The notes beneath the pieces were generated by a model. The model made no database searches and was not told the DNA's origin. It was given only the letters and a program-made list of their open reading frames with translations. The position numbers and the translations under genes are program-made. A DNA stretch of 15,880 nt from Candidatus Levybacteria bacterium RIFCSPHIGHO2_01_FULL_36_15b (GTDB lineage: Bacteria > Patescibacteria > Microgenomatia > Levybacterales > UBA12049), in the NCBI GenBank assembly GCA_001782045.1, contig MFNK01000010.1, forward strand, positions 1 through 15,880, given 5' to 3'. Positions 7,099-14,084 of the stretch are shown here, piece after piece. The number at the start of each line of letters is the position of its first letter. The stretch's first letter is position 1.

Positions 7099-8749
7099 TT
7101 CCGCCGGGCATTCCTTGTCCTGAGCCAGATGAGGGATTTTTTTCTTCCGGAATATCAGTAATTAGAGCTTCTGTTGTTAAAATCATAGTTGCAACAGAAA
7201 TAGCATTTTGAACCGCAGTTCGGACTACTTTTAGAGGATCGATAATACCCTCTCTAACCATATCTATTGGTTTTGCTTCCTCAATATTATCCAGCTTAGA
7301 TACATCAAAACCTTGCCCTGTAGCGCTTACTTCCTTTGCTTTAGCAATTAGCTGTCCTGAATCAAGGCCTGCGTTTTCAATTAGTTTCTTAAAAGGAGCT
7401 TCCAAGGCTACCTGTACAACTTCAAATCCATAAATCTCATCTCTTGGGGCGTTCGGATTTTGTAGAACTTCTTTAGCATTCATTCTTGTACTTATATCTA
7501 AAAGGGCAACTGCACCTCCGGGAACAATTCCTTCTTCTAAAGCAGCTTTTGTTGCAGCAACTGCATCTGTTACTCTTTCCTTTTTGTCTTTAAGCTCCAC
7601 CTCTGTTGCAGCACCAACGTTAATTACAGCAACTCCTCCAGATAATTTTGCTAGTCTTTCCTGAAGTTTTTCTTTATCAAAATCAGATGTCGTTTCATCT
7701 ATTGCTTGCTTTATTTGTGAAACTCTTGCAGCAAGCGCTTGCTTACTTCCTTTTCCTCCGATTATTCTTGTATTTTCTTTATCAGACCAAACTTTATCTG
7801 CTCTTCCACAATCCTCAATTGTCACACTATCGAATTTTCTTCCTGTATCTTCACTTATTACTGTTCCACCAGTTAGAATTGCAATGTCTTCGAGCATTTC
7901 TTTTCTTCTGTCTCCAAAACCTGGAGCCTTAACTGCTAGAGAATTAAATGCTCCTTTAAGTTTATTTACGACCAAAAGAGCTAAAGCTTCTCCTTCAATG
8001 TCATCAGCAATAATTACTAAATTTTTTGAAACCTTTACTAAGTTTTCTAAAAACGGAAGTAGTTCCTGCAAATTTGATATTTTTTTGTCAGTAATAAGAA
8101 TATATGGCTCTTCTATTTCTGATGTCATTCTATCCGGGTTGGTCACAAAATATGCAGAAGCATAACCTTTATCAAATTCCATTCCCTCTTTGTATTCAAT
8201 TTCTGTAGTTAAACCTCTTCCTTCTTCAACTGATACTACCCCATCTTTGCCCACTTTTTCCAGAGCTTGGGCAATAAGGGCTCCAAGATCCGGATCTCCT
8301 GCTGAAATTGTAGCTACATTTGCGATATCGCCTGCTTTTACGGATTTAGCCATTTGTTTTAACTCGTTAATAATAAATTGAGCTGATTTTTCAAGACCCC
8401 TCCTCATTGTCATAGGATTGGATCCAGCAGTAATTCTTAGAATACCCTCATCTACAATAGAACGAGCTAAAATAGTTGCAGTAGTAGTTCCATCCCCTGC
8501 GATGTCGGATGTTTTTGATGCAGCTTCCTTGATAAGTTGTGCCCCCATGTCTTTGAACGGGTCTTTGAGTTCAATTTCTTTTGCAACGGTTACTCCATCA
8601 TGGACAACACTTGGTGCACTCCACTTTTTATCCAAAGCTACATTTCTTCCTTTTGGGCCAAGTGTAGTTGCTACTGCATCTGCCAGTTCATCTACTCCTT
8701 GTTTTAATAATTCGCGCGCTTCTGCGCTGTATTTAATTTGCTTTGCCAT
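7088..8749 (-). CDS. groEL: Chaperonin GroEL (Hsp60)
   Basis: A 553-residue group I chaperonin, the 14-mer ATP-driven folding chamber of the cytosol. The N terminus MAKQIKYSAEARELL is canonical. The nucleotide-binding GDGTTTAT (85-92) carries the key Asp86, GPKGRNVAL is at 31-39, and the distal ATPase Asp lies in ELKDKKERVTDAVAATKAA, followed by EEGIVPGGAVAL. The C terminus ends GMPGGMDY, a shortened GGM tail that projects into the ring cavity. It is second in the groESL operon, starting one base after the groES stop (TAA-T-ATG). No Shine-Dalgarno is seen, so translation is probably by reinitiation from groES. Regulation follows the groES promoter, possibly through a CIRCE-like element. Long antisense open frames on the plus strand here are coding shadows. 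Confidence 0.98.
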   Translation of the reverse strand: MAKQIKYSAEARELLKQGVDELADAVATTLGPKGRNVALDKKWSAPSVVHDGVTVAKEIELKDPFKDMGAQLIKEAASKTSDIAGDGTTTATILARSIVDEGILRITAGSNPMTMRRGLEKSAQFIINELKQMAKSVKAGDIANVATISAGDPDLGALIAQALEKVGKDGVVSVEEGRGLTTEIEYKEGMEFDKGYASAYFVTNPDRMTSEIEEPYILITDKKISNLQELLPFLENLVKVSKNLVIIADDIEGEALALLVVNKLKGAFNSLAVKAPGFGDRRKEMLEDIAILTGGTVISEDTGRKFDSVTIEDCGRADKVWSDKENTRIIGGKGSKQALAARVSQIKQAIDETTSDFDKEKLQERLAKLSGGVAVINVGAATEVELKDKKERVTDAVAATKAALEEGIVPGGAVALLDISTRMNAKEVLQNPNAPRDEIYGFEVVQVALEAPFKKLIENAGLDSGQLIAKAKEVSATGQGFDVSKLDNIEEAKPIDMVREGIIDPLKVVRTAVQNAISVATMILTTEALITDIPEEKNPSSGSGQGMPGGMDY

Positions 8750-8750
8750 A

Positions 8751-9047
8751 TTATTCTAAAATTGCCAATATATCCGCTTGTTTTACCATCATATAATCTT
8801 CGCTTCCATGTTTTACTTCATCTCCGCCCCATTTTTTATACATAACCTTCTGTCCTACCTTTACAACCATTTCTTCCTTTTCTCCTTTTGGTAAGATTCT
8901 TCCTGGGCCAGCTGCCACTACAAGTCCCATTTGCGGTTTTTCTTTTGCGCTGTCCGGTAAAATGATGCCCGATGCGGTTTTTTCCTCTGCTTCAAGAGGC
9001 TTTATTAAAACATTATCGAATAAAGGTTTTAAGTTGATTTTTGACAT
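8751..9047 (-). CDS. groES: Co-chaperonin GroES (Hsp10)
   Basis: A 98-residue co-chaperonin that caps GroEL as a heptameric lid. Visible features: the N-terminal strand KPLFDNVLIKPL, the GroEL-binding mobile loop region EAEEKTASGIILPDSAKEKP (19-38), the roof region GPGRILPKGEKEEMVVKVGQKVMYKKWGG, and the C-terminal strand YMMVKQADILAIL. Length is normal. It heads the groESL operon. Unlike the other transcription units in this window it has a leader of about 35 nt between predicted transcription start and ATG, and a weak AGG 7 nt before the ATG (9057-9055). It is divergent from the surface-protein gene at 9162 with 114 nt between start codons. Confidence 0.97.
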   Translation of the reverse strand: MSKINLKPLFDNVLIKPLEAEEKTASGIILPDSAKEKPQMGLVVAAGPGRILPKGEKEEMVVKVGQKVMYKKWGGDEVKHGSEDYMMVKQADILAILE

Positions 9048-9062
9048 AATTTAGCCTAAAAA

Positions 9063-9089
9063 ATATCACTCAAGTAAAGCGACTGCTTG
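9063..9089 (-). promoter_or_regulatory. Degenerate CIRCE-like inverted repeat (possible HrcA operator) upstream of groES
   Basis: On the minus strand, CAAGCAGTC, a 9-nt spacer, then GAGTGATAT. The CIRCE consensus is TTAGCACTC-N9-GAGTGCTAA; this matches 6 of 9 in the left arm and 7 of 9 in the right arm with the exact 9-nt spacing. It overlaps the predicted groES transcription start, where CIRCE elements normally lie. The arms are imperfect and no hrcA gene is in the window. Confidence 0.4.
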
Positions 9090-9118
9090 ATTTTACTTAA
9101 CTTTTCTTTCTTTGTCAA
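9090..9118 (-). promoter_or_regulatory. Consensus sigma70 promoter of groESL
   Basis: On the minus strand, a perfect TTGACA (9118-9113), 17-nt spacer, then TAAAAT (9095-9090). Transcription should begin near 9083, giving a leader of about 35 nt before groES. This is a housekeeping-type promoter, consistent with repression-based rather than sigma32-type heat-shock control. Confidence 0.75.
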
Positions 9119-9126
9119 CAGTTTCC

Positions 9127-9155
9127 TTGACACATCAAAGCTAAATCCATAAACT
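9127..9155 (+). promoter_or_regulatory. Sigma70 promoter of the cohesin/PKD surface protein, leaderless geometry
   Basis: A perfect TTGACA (9127-9132), 17-nt spacer, TAAACT (9150-9155), then 6 nt to the ATG at 9162. Predicted transcription start falls at about the ATG. Its -35 lies only 8 bp from the perfect -35 of the divergent groES promoter. Confidence 0.68.
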
Positions 9156-9161
9156 TAGATT

Positions 9162-10298
9162 ATGCACTTATCCGCCAAAAAGCTTCTGCTTTTAGGTTTT
9201 GTTTTTGTTTTGTTATTTGCAATTCCTTTAACAGTCTACCTTGTTAAGCAGCAACAAAGTACTCAAAGTTCTGCAGTTGCAGCGACTACTCTTTCATTTT
9301 TCCCCCAAAATCCATCTATTAAGAAAGGCCAAACAGCAGATTTGGACATTTTTGTAGACCCTAGCAGTACAAACGCTATAAGTTTTATTAAGATTGTTCT
9401 TTCATACGATTCTACAAAACTTGCGAGCGTATCTGGGGGTGTTAAAATAAATTCTTGGACAGTTTCTGACGGAACTACGTTTACACCAAACCTTGATCAA
9501 GGCGTAGAATATAGTCCCAACACTATTTCGTTTGCACTTAACTTAGGAACTTCTCCTCAAAATTTAATACAAACAAAAACTAAAATCGCAACCGTTTCAT
9601 TTACTGCTGTGGCAGAAACCGAACAGGATGTTCCCACACAAGTTATTTTTGCCAATCAAACACAAGTTCTGTCTGCGGGAGCAAATGTTGTAAATGTTTT
9701 GTCATCAAGCGCACCCGCTAATATTAGCGTCTCTTCAGAAACACCAAGTGCTACATCAACACCTACGCCGACTACTGCCATAATAGCTACGCTTAGTCCT
9801 ACTGTTACGGGTACTTCCAGCTCTACGCCTTCCGCATCTGCATCAGACAGCGCCACTTTAGACGATTTATTGTGCGAAAGCCTAACCGTTGATCCTGCCA
9901 CTGTTGGGACAGCACCTTTTTCTGTTAACTTAACTGCAGTTGGGTCTAGTAGTTCGTCGGCAATTACAAAAGTGACATTTGATTTTGGAGATGCTACCGG
10001 GCAAGATGTAACAGATGCAGGAGGAATTGGAACTGATGCCGTGAGTGTTTTAGTTTCACATACTTATACATCATCCGGAACATTTAATGCTAAAGCCACA
10101 CTAACAGATGAGAATGGAAATGTTTCTTCGAATGACTGTACTGCAACAATTAGCGTCGAAGGGGCTCCTTCGACCTCAACGCCAACTCAGGCCGTTCCCT
10201 CTCCACTTCCTCCAACCGGTCCTAACGGGTTAATTACAATAGGAGCAATTGGGGCGATGCTATTTTTCATAGGAGCAATTCTTCTTCTTGCTCTTTAA
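9162..10298 (+). CDS. Surface protein with cohesin-like and PKD domains and an LPPTG C-terminal anchor
   Basis: A 378-residue exported protein. A basic start and hydrophobic segment (6-28) form a signal peptide or anchor. Residues about 42-190 look like a cohesin-type beta-sandwich (PSIKKGQTADLDIFVD, IVLSYDSTKLASV, KIATVSFTAV). A Ser/Thr/Pro-rich linker (about 191-230) follows, then a PKD-like domain (about 235-332) with DFGD (274-277) and SHTYTSSGTFNAKATLTD. Cys238 and Cys326 flank the PKD unit and could form a disulfide. The end has LPPTG (349-353) and a hydrophobic helix (about 357-378), resembling a sortase sorting signal, but the usual basic tail is absent and the chain ends LLLAL. It may be sortase-anchored or held by the helix. 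The protein probably acts in adhesion or cell-surface contact; the ligand is unknown. The promoter suggests a leaderless mRNA. Confidence 0.8.
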   Translation: MHLSAKKLLLLGFVFVLLFAIPLTVYLVKQQQSTQSSAVAATTLSFFPQNPSIKKGQTADLDIFVDPSSTNAISFIKIVLSYDSTKLASVSGGVKINSWTVSDGTTFTPNLDQGVEYSPNTISFALNLGTSPQNLIQTKTKIATVSFTAVAETEQDVPTQVIFANQTQVLSAGANVVNVLSSSAPANISVSSETPSATSTPTPTTAIIATLSPTVTGTSSSTPSASASDSATLDDLLCESLTVDPATVGTAPFSVNLTAVGSSSSSAITKVTFDFGDATGQDVTDAGGIGTDAVSVLVSHTYTSSGTFNAKATLTDENGNVSSNDCTATISVEGAPSTSTPTQAVPSPLPPTGPNGLITIGAIGAMLFFIGAILLLAL

Positions 10299-12046
10299 AA
10301 TTCTTCTGACACTAAATTAAGCAATGCTTTTTGCGAAATTTGAACTTTAGAAACATTAATTAACTTCGACTTTCCTTTCTTTTGGGCTTCCAAAAGTTTA
10401 TCTTTTCTGGTCCTGTCTCCTCCTGACATTTTTGCAAGTACGTCCTTTCTAAAGGGCGGGATTTCTTCTCTTGCAAGAATTTGGGAACCAACTTTTGCCT
10501 GTATTATTTGTCTAAATTGCTGTCTTTCTAAATTTTCTTTTAATTTTTTTGTTTTTTCATTTGCTGCATGAACTTTCTCATCCGAATAAACCATTTCGGT
10601 TAAAACATCTATTGGTGTTCCATTAATGTGTGCTTCTAATTTTTCTAAATTAGCAGGCTTATAACCCATTATATTATAGTCAAGACTTGCATAGCCAGAT
10701 GTTGCGCTCTTTAATTTAGATGCTAAACCTCTAATAAAAGCCGAGTAAGGCATATCAAATTTTAATATTGCATTTGCTTCGTGATATTCAACTGATGTAG
10801 TTTTGCCTCTGCTTGCTTGAGCTACATTCATAACAGCACCAACAAACTGTGAAGGAACGAAAATACTTAGCTCCATAAAGGGTTCAAAAAGTTGCCCGTT
10901 TTCGCTTTTATACTCTACCTGCGGTAAGGTTAAAAGAGGTTCAACGCCGAGTTCTTGAGCTAATCTGTCTTTTACAATTTCCGCATGCAAAAGACCTAAA
11001 AATCCTACTCTAAATCCATTCCCCAAAAAAAGTGAATGCTCATTGGAAAAAGAAAACGAACTATCGTTTAATGAAAGTTTGTTTAAGGCCTCTCTTAATC
11101 GGACATAATCGGAAGAGGCTTTAGGGTACATACCGAAAAATACCATAGGCTTTGGAACTTGATATCCTGAAAGCGGTAATACTTTTAGATCCTGAGATTT
11201 AAGTTTTAAATTATTAATTGTTATAGTATCTCCTACTCTTGTTTTTCTAATATCTTTTAATCCCGTAACTATGTAACCTATTTCACCGGCTATCAGTTCT
11301 TCTTTTTTTCTTAAATCGGGTGCAAAAAAACCAACCTCCAAAACATCAGAATTATTTTTTTCTTGTAAAAATTCTATTTTTTCTCCTTTTGTAACCTTGC
11401 CGTTAACAAGTTTTACAAAAATTATTACTCCCCTGTGCTCATTATAGGCGGCATCAAAAATTAGAGCCCTAAGCGGTTGGCTTATATCTGCTTTCGGAGG
11501 TGGAATTTTTTTAATTGCTTCTTTAAGTAAATTTTCAACTCCTTCTCCTGTTCTTGCGGATACATAATAAAGTTCTTCTTTTTTAAATCCAAACATTTCA
11601 GAAATCTGTCTTTCTGTATTCTCTATATTGGCAAAGCTTGAATCAATTTTATTAATTGCGGGAATTACGGTAAGGTTCTCTTTTTTAGCAGCATTAAAGT
11701 GTGCTAGGGTTTGAGCCTGTACTCCTTTTGTTGCATCAACCAAAAGTATAGCCCCCTCGCAAGCTGCAAGAGTACGGGAAACCTCATAAGTGAAATCCAT
11801 ATGACCAGGTGTGTCAATTAAATTTAATATGTAGCTTTGGTCATCCAGTTGGTACTCCATTCGAACAGGTGCAAGTTTTATTGTTATACCACGTTCTCTT
11901 GAAATAGGATTTTGGTCCAAAAATTGTTCTTTTAACTTATCTTTTGCGATTGTTTTTGTTATTTCCAAAAACCTATCAGCCAACGTAGACTTACCGTGAT
12001 CCACATGGGCAATGATTGCAAAGTTTCGGAATAGTTTTGATTGCAT
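10295..12046 (-). CDS. lepA: Elongation factor 4 (LepA) GTPase
   Basis: A 583-residue translational GTPase, slightly shorter than the usual ~600, that acts on ribosomes in back-translocation or subunit biogenesis. G1 is AHVDHGKST (13-21), the switch region RERGIT (50-55), G3 DTPGHMDF (78-85) and G4 NKID (132-135). The LepA-specific C-terminal domain is recognisable from GGDRTRKDKLLEAQKKGKSKL near the end, confirming LepA rather than EF-G. It lies 9 nt downstream of murJ on the same strand with no Shine-Dalgarno, so the two are probably cotranscribed. Its stop TAA shares bases with the stop of the convergent surface-protein gene in a TTAA palindrome (10295-10298), leaving no room for a terminator. 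Confidence 0.97.
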   Translation of the reverse strand: MQSKLFRNFAIIAHVDHGKSTLADRFLEITKTIAKDKLKEQFLDQNPISRERGITIKLAPVRMEYQLDDQSYILNLIDTPGHMDFTYEVSRTLAACEGAILLVDATKGVQAQTLAHFNAAKKENLTVIPAINKIDSSFANIENTERQISEMFGFKKEELYYVSARTGEGVENLLKEAIKKIPPPKADISQPLRALIFDAAYNEHRGVIIFVKLVNGKVTKGEKIEFLQEKNNSDVLEVGFFAPDLRKKEELIAGEIGYIVTGLKDIRKTRVGDTITINNLKLKSQDLKVLPLSGYQVPKPMVFFGMYPKASSDYVRLREALNKLSLNDSSFSFSNEHSLFLGNGFRVGFLGLLHAEIVKDRLAQELGVEPLLTLPQVEYKSENGQLFEPFMELSIFVPSQFVGAVMNVAQASRGKTTSVEYHEANAILKFDMPYSAFIRGLASKLKSATSGYASLDYNIMGYKPANLEKLEAHINGTPIDVLTEMVYSDEKVHAANEKTKKLKENLERQQFRQIIQAKVGSQILAREEIPPFRKDVLAKMSGGDRTRKDKLLEAQKKGKSKLINVSKVQISQKALLNLVSEEF

Positions 12047-12055
12047 TAAGTTGCT

Positions 12056-13723
12056 TTAAGGATTTAATCTGGTTCCGTCAATTGATTCGGAAGAACCGGA
12101 AAGAATCTGCCTCCAATCCCCAATTTTTTTGAATAATAAAATAAACATAGTTGCCTCTTTTACGTTAAAAAGCCACGTGAGGAAAAGATAAAGAGACAAA
12201 CCTGCAAAGCTTGATATCCCGGTTAAAAGTATCAAGTTTACGGTTTTGGTAGTATCAAAAACCAATTGATCTAAAAGCTTGATGGGAATATATAAAGCAA
12301 AGGCTGTAAAGAATGTAGCAAGTAAAATTTTTGTCGTACTTACTATGAATTGTCTTTTAGGAAATCCGCCTATTTTAATATCTAAGAAGATAAACATTAT
12401 TACGAAGTTAAAAATAGAACCAATAGAATATGCAAGGGCTATGCTTTCTACTCCTAAGTTGTAATAAAAGATAAAAACGCTTGCAAAAATTATCATAAGA
12501 AAGGTGCTGATGGTTCCAATAATTAACGGCGTTTTTGTATCATGCAGGGCATAAAAGCCTCTTGCAACAAGATAAACTAAGGCTTGTGCAAAAAGAGAAA
12601 TGGCAAAAAATGAAAGAGTTCTTCCTGTTAATACAGTTGCCTGCCAGTCGAATTGAGAGGCTCCGTAAATAAGCCTTACGATGGGAATTCTTAAAACCAA
12701 AAGCAGAACCGATATTGGAAGAATTAGATAAAAAAGCTGATTAAAACTCGTCATAAAAGTTAGTTTAAAATGCTCGGGGTTGTCTTTTTCCTTGGAAAGA
12801 ACAGGAAAACTCGCCTGTGCAATCGCTTGACCAAAAAGAGCAACCGGGGCAAAAGCAAGTGTTTGCGCATAATCATAAATTACATAGTTTCTTCCAGGGT
12901 TCTGTAAAAATGAAACTAAAGTCACTGTAACCAAGCTGCCCAGCTGAAATATCGCAATTGAAAGGGTTCTTGGCCATATTAGTTTAAATACATCTAAAAC
13001 AGCAGAATTTCTTATAGATTCAAGAGATAAATTTGGCTTCAGACTGAAGCCTAGACTTCTAACAGTAGGAAGCTGCGCAAGAACAAAAATAATAGCTCCT
13101 AAAATTACTCCATATGCTGCAGAATATATTCCGAATAGTTGATATAAAAAAAATATACCTATTATTATTCCTAAATTATATAAAGCAGACGCAATTCCCG
13201 GTATAAAAAAATGGTTATACGATTGTAAGATTGAAGAAAAGAAACTCCCTATTATAAATATTATTTCTCCAAAGATTATAATCCTTGTTAAATTCGTCAT
13301 TAAATCAATTTGCGAAGGAGAAAATCCGGGTGCAACAATAGATGAAATTTCCCTGGCAAATATTATTAGAAAGCAGGAAACTATAGAAAAAACAATTAAA
13401 CTTAAAAAAAGAAGGGTTGAGGCTATTTTTTTTGCTTCAGCTTCTTTATCTTTTGCAAGATAGTCCGAAAAAACCGGTATAAAAGCTGAGGTTAAAGCTC
13501 CCGCAATGATTAGCTGGAAAAAAAATTCTGGAATACGAGTTGATGCAAGATAAATTCCCAGTGTATCCGATGCTCCAAAAATAGATACCAGGAGTCTTTG
13601 CCGTACCAAACCTAAAGCTTGGGAAAAAATAATTGTTCCCATTATTACAACTGCTGCAGAAATTATATTGCTTTGCCTTTTGAGAAGAAGTCCAAGGCCT
13701 TTTTTGAAAAATTCTGTAGGCAT
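12056..13723 (-). CDS. murJ: Lipid II flippase MurJ
   Basis: A 555-residue MOP-superfamily membrane protein with about 14 hydrophobic segments. The N-terminal region has the MurJ pattern: SQALGLVRQRLLVSIFGASDTLGIYLASTRIPEFF, then GALTSAFIPVFSDYL. MurJ moves lipid II across the membrane for peptidoglycan assembly. Its presence implies that the cell makes or uses peptidoglycan precursors. Length is slightly above the ~510-residue norm, mostly in the C-terminal part. It is upstream of lepA and divergent from rpsT, with 39 nt between start codons; a murJ-rpsT neighbourhood also occurs in some proteobacteria. No Shine-Dalgarno is seen. A possible -10 TATAAA lies 8 nt upstream, but no -35 was found. 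Confidence 0.93.
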   Translation of the reverse strand: MPTEFFKKGLGLLLKRQSNIISAAVVIMGTIIFSQALGLVRQRLLVSIFGASDTLGIYLASTRIPEFFFQLIIAGALTSAFIPVFSDYLAKDKEAEAKKIASTLLFLSLIVFSIVSCFLIIFAREISSIVAPGFSPSQIDLMTNLTRIIIFGEIIFIIGSFFSSILQSYNHFFIPGIASALYNLGIIIGIFFLYQLFGIYSAAYGVILGAIIFVLAQLPTVRSLGFSLKPNLSLESIRNSAVLDVFKLIWPRTLSIAIFQLGSLVTVTLVSFLQNPGRNYVIYDYAQTLAFAPVALFGQAIAQASFPVLSKEKDNPEHFKLTFMTSFNQLFYLILPISVLLLVLRIPIVRLIYGASQFDWQATVLTGRTLSFFAISLFAQALVYLVARGFYALHDTKTPLIIGTISTFLMIIFASVFIFYYNLGVESIALAYSIGSIFNFVIMFIFLDIKIGGFPKRQFIVSTTKILLATFFTAFALYIPIKLLDQLVFDTTKTVNLILLTGISSFAGLSLYLFLTWLFNVKEATMFILLFKKIGDWRQILSGSSESIDGTRLNP

Positions 13724-13731
13724 ATAATTGT

Positions 13732-13737
13732 TTTATA
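13732..13737 (-). promoter_or_regulatory. murJ: Possible murJ -10 box
   Basis: TATAAA on the minus strand ends 8 nt before the murJ ATG. A second candidate, TATACT (13744-13739), would give a 15-nt leader. Neither has a recognisable -35, so this is tentative. Confidence 0.3.
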
Positions 13738-13745
13738 CAGTATAA
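13733..13745. repeat. Perfect 6-1-6 palindrome between murJ and rpsT
   Basis: TTATAC-A-GTATAA is a perfect inverted repeat with a single-base centre. It lies inside the -35/-10 spacer of the predicted rpsT promoter and covers the candidate murJ -10 boxes. It could be an operator, or simply two back-to-back -10-like TATA sequences. Confidence 0.45.
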
Positions 13746-13762
13746 CATGCTAAAATACCGCC

Positions 13763-14035
13763 ATGCCAGTAATAAAGTCTGCCAAAAAAAAGCTAAGAAA
13801 AGACATTCTCAGAGAAAAAAGGAATGAATTAGTTAGAGATGCTTTGAAAAAAGCTCTTAAGGATGTTAAGAAAAAAGCCAGCGCTGAAACTATAAAAAAA
13901 GCAGTAAAAGCTGCAGATAAGGCAGCAAAAAAGAACTTAATTCATAAAAATAAAGCTGCAAGAATTAAATCCAGGCTTTCAAAATTAGTTAAACAAACAA
14001 GAAATACTACAAAATCCTCCAAGGCTAAAAAATAA
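13763..14035 (+). CDS. rpsT: 30S ribosomal protein bS20
   Basis: A 90-residue, very lysine- and alanine-rich protein of the bS20 family, which binds 16S rRNA early in small-subunit assembly. MPVIKSAKKKLRKD is the canonical start, and NLIHKNKAARIKSRLSKLVKQ (about 58-78) is the conserved C-terminal helix signature. Length is normal. The N terminus leaves no alternative start. The ATG lies 6 nt after a TAAAAT box, so initiation is probably leaderless. The start codon is 39 nt from the divergent murJ start. The next gene on this strand begins 49 nt downstream with its own promoter. Confidence 0.95.
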   Translation: MPVIKSAKKKLRKDILREKRNELVRDALKKALKDVKKKASAETIKKAVKAADKAAKKNLIHKNKAARIKSRLSKLVKQTRNTTKSSKAKK

Positions 14036-14036
14036 A

Positions 14037-14058
14037 GGTTTTTGCTTTGACAAAAGCC
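14037..14058 (+). terminator. Hairpin after rpsT, weak or atypical terminator
   Basis: Just after the rpsT stop, GGTTTTTG pairs with CAAAAGCC (8 bp including one G-U) across a 6-nt loop. No U-tract follows (TGTAATTCCCC), so it is a poor intrinsic terminator. It may instead protect the rpsT 3' end. The loop and right arm contain the TTGACA of the next promoter. Confidence 0.35.
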
Positions 14059-14075
14059 TGTAATTCCCCTAGACT
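14047..14075 (+). promoter_or_regulatory. Promoter of the PilN/PilO-like operon, near-leaderless geometry
   Basis: A perfect TTGACA (14047-14052), 17-nt spacer, TAGACT (14070-14075), then 9 nt to the ATG at 14085. The predicted leader is only about 2-4 nt, and no Shine-Dalgarno exists. The -35 lies within the hairpin following rpsT. Confidence 0.6.
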
Positions 14076-14084
14076 AAATTTAAT

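Larger units (their letters stand above)
13728..13756 (+). promoter_or_regulatory. rpsT: rpsT promoter, leaderless geometry
   Basis: TTGTTT (13728-13733), 17-nt spacer, TAAAAT (13751-13756), then 6 nt to the rpsT ATG. The expected transcription start is at the ATG, and no Shine-Dalgarno is present. The usual long autoregulatory leader of rpsT is therefore missing. Confidence 0.55.

Noticed and set aside
7648..8759. Several long open frames on the plus strand opposite groEL (7648-7932, 7884-8165, 8190-8381, 8418-8759)
   Set aside because: They lie wholly antisense to a well-conserved groEL, show no recognisable domains, and are a usual by-product of codon bias.
9747..9850. Possible short tandem repeat in the Ser/Thr/Pro-rich region of the surface protein
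   Set aside because: The DNA is compositionally biased but has no exact repeat unit; it is ordinary linker low complexity.
9656..9901. 81-codon minus-strand frame opposite the Ser/Thr-rich linker of the surface protein
   Set aside because: The valine- and glycine-rich translation is the antisense of the ACA/GCA/TCT-rich linker; no independent support.
13446..13748. 100-codon minus-strand frame overlapping the start of murJ in another frame
   Set aside because: It overlaps the conserved MurJ N terminus and its residues look like an out-of-frame reading.
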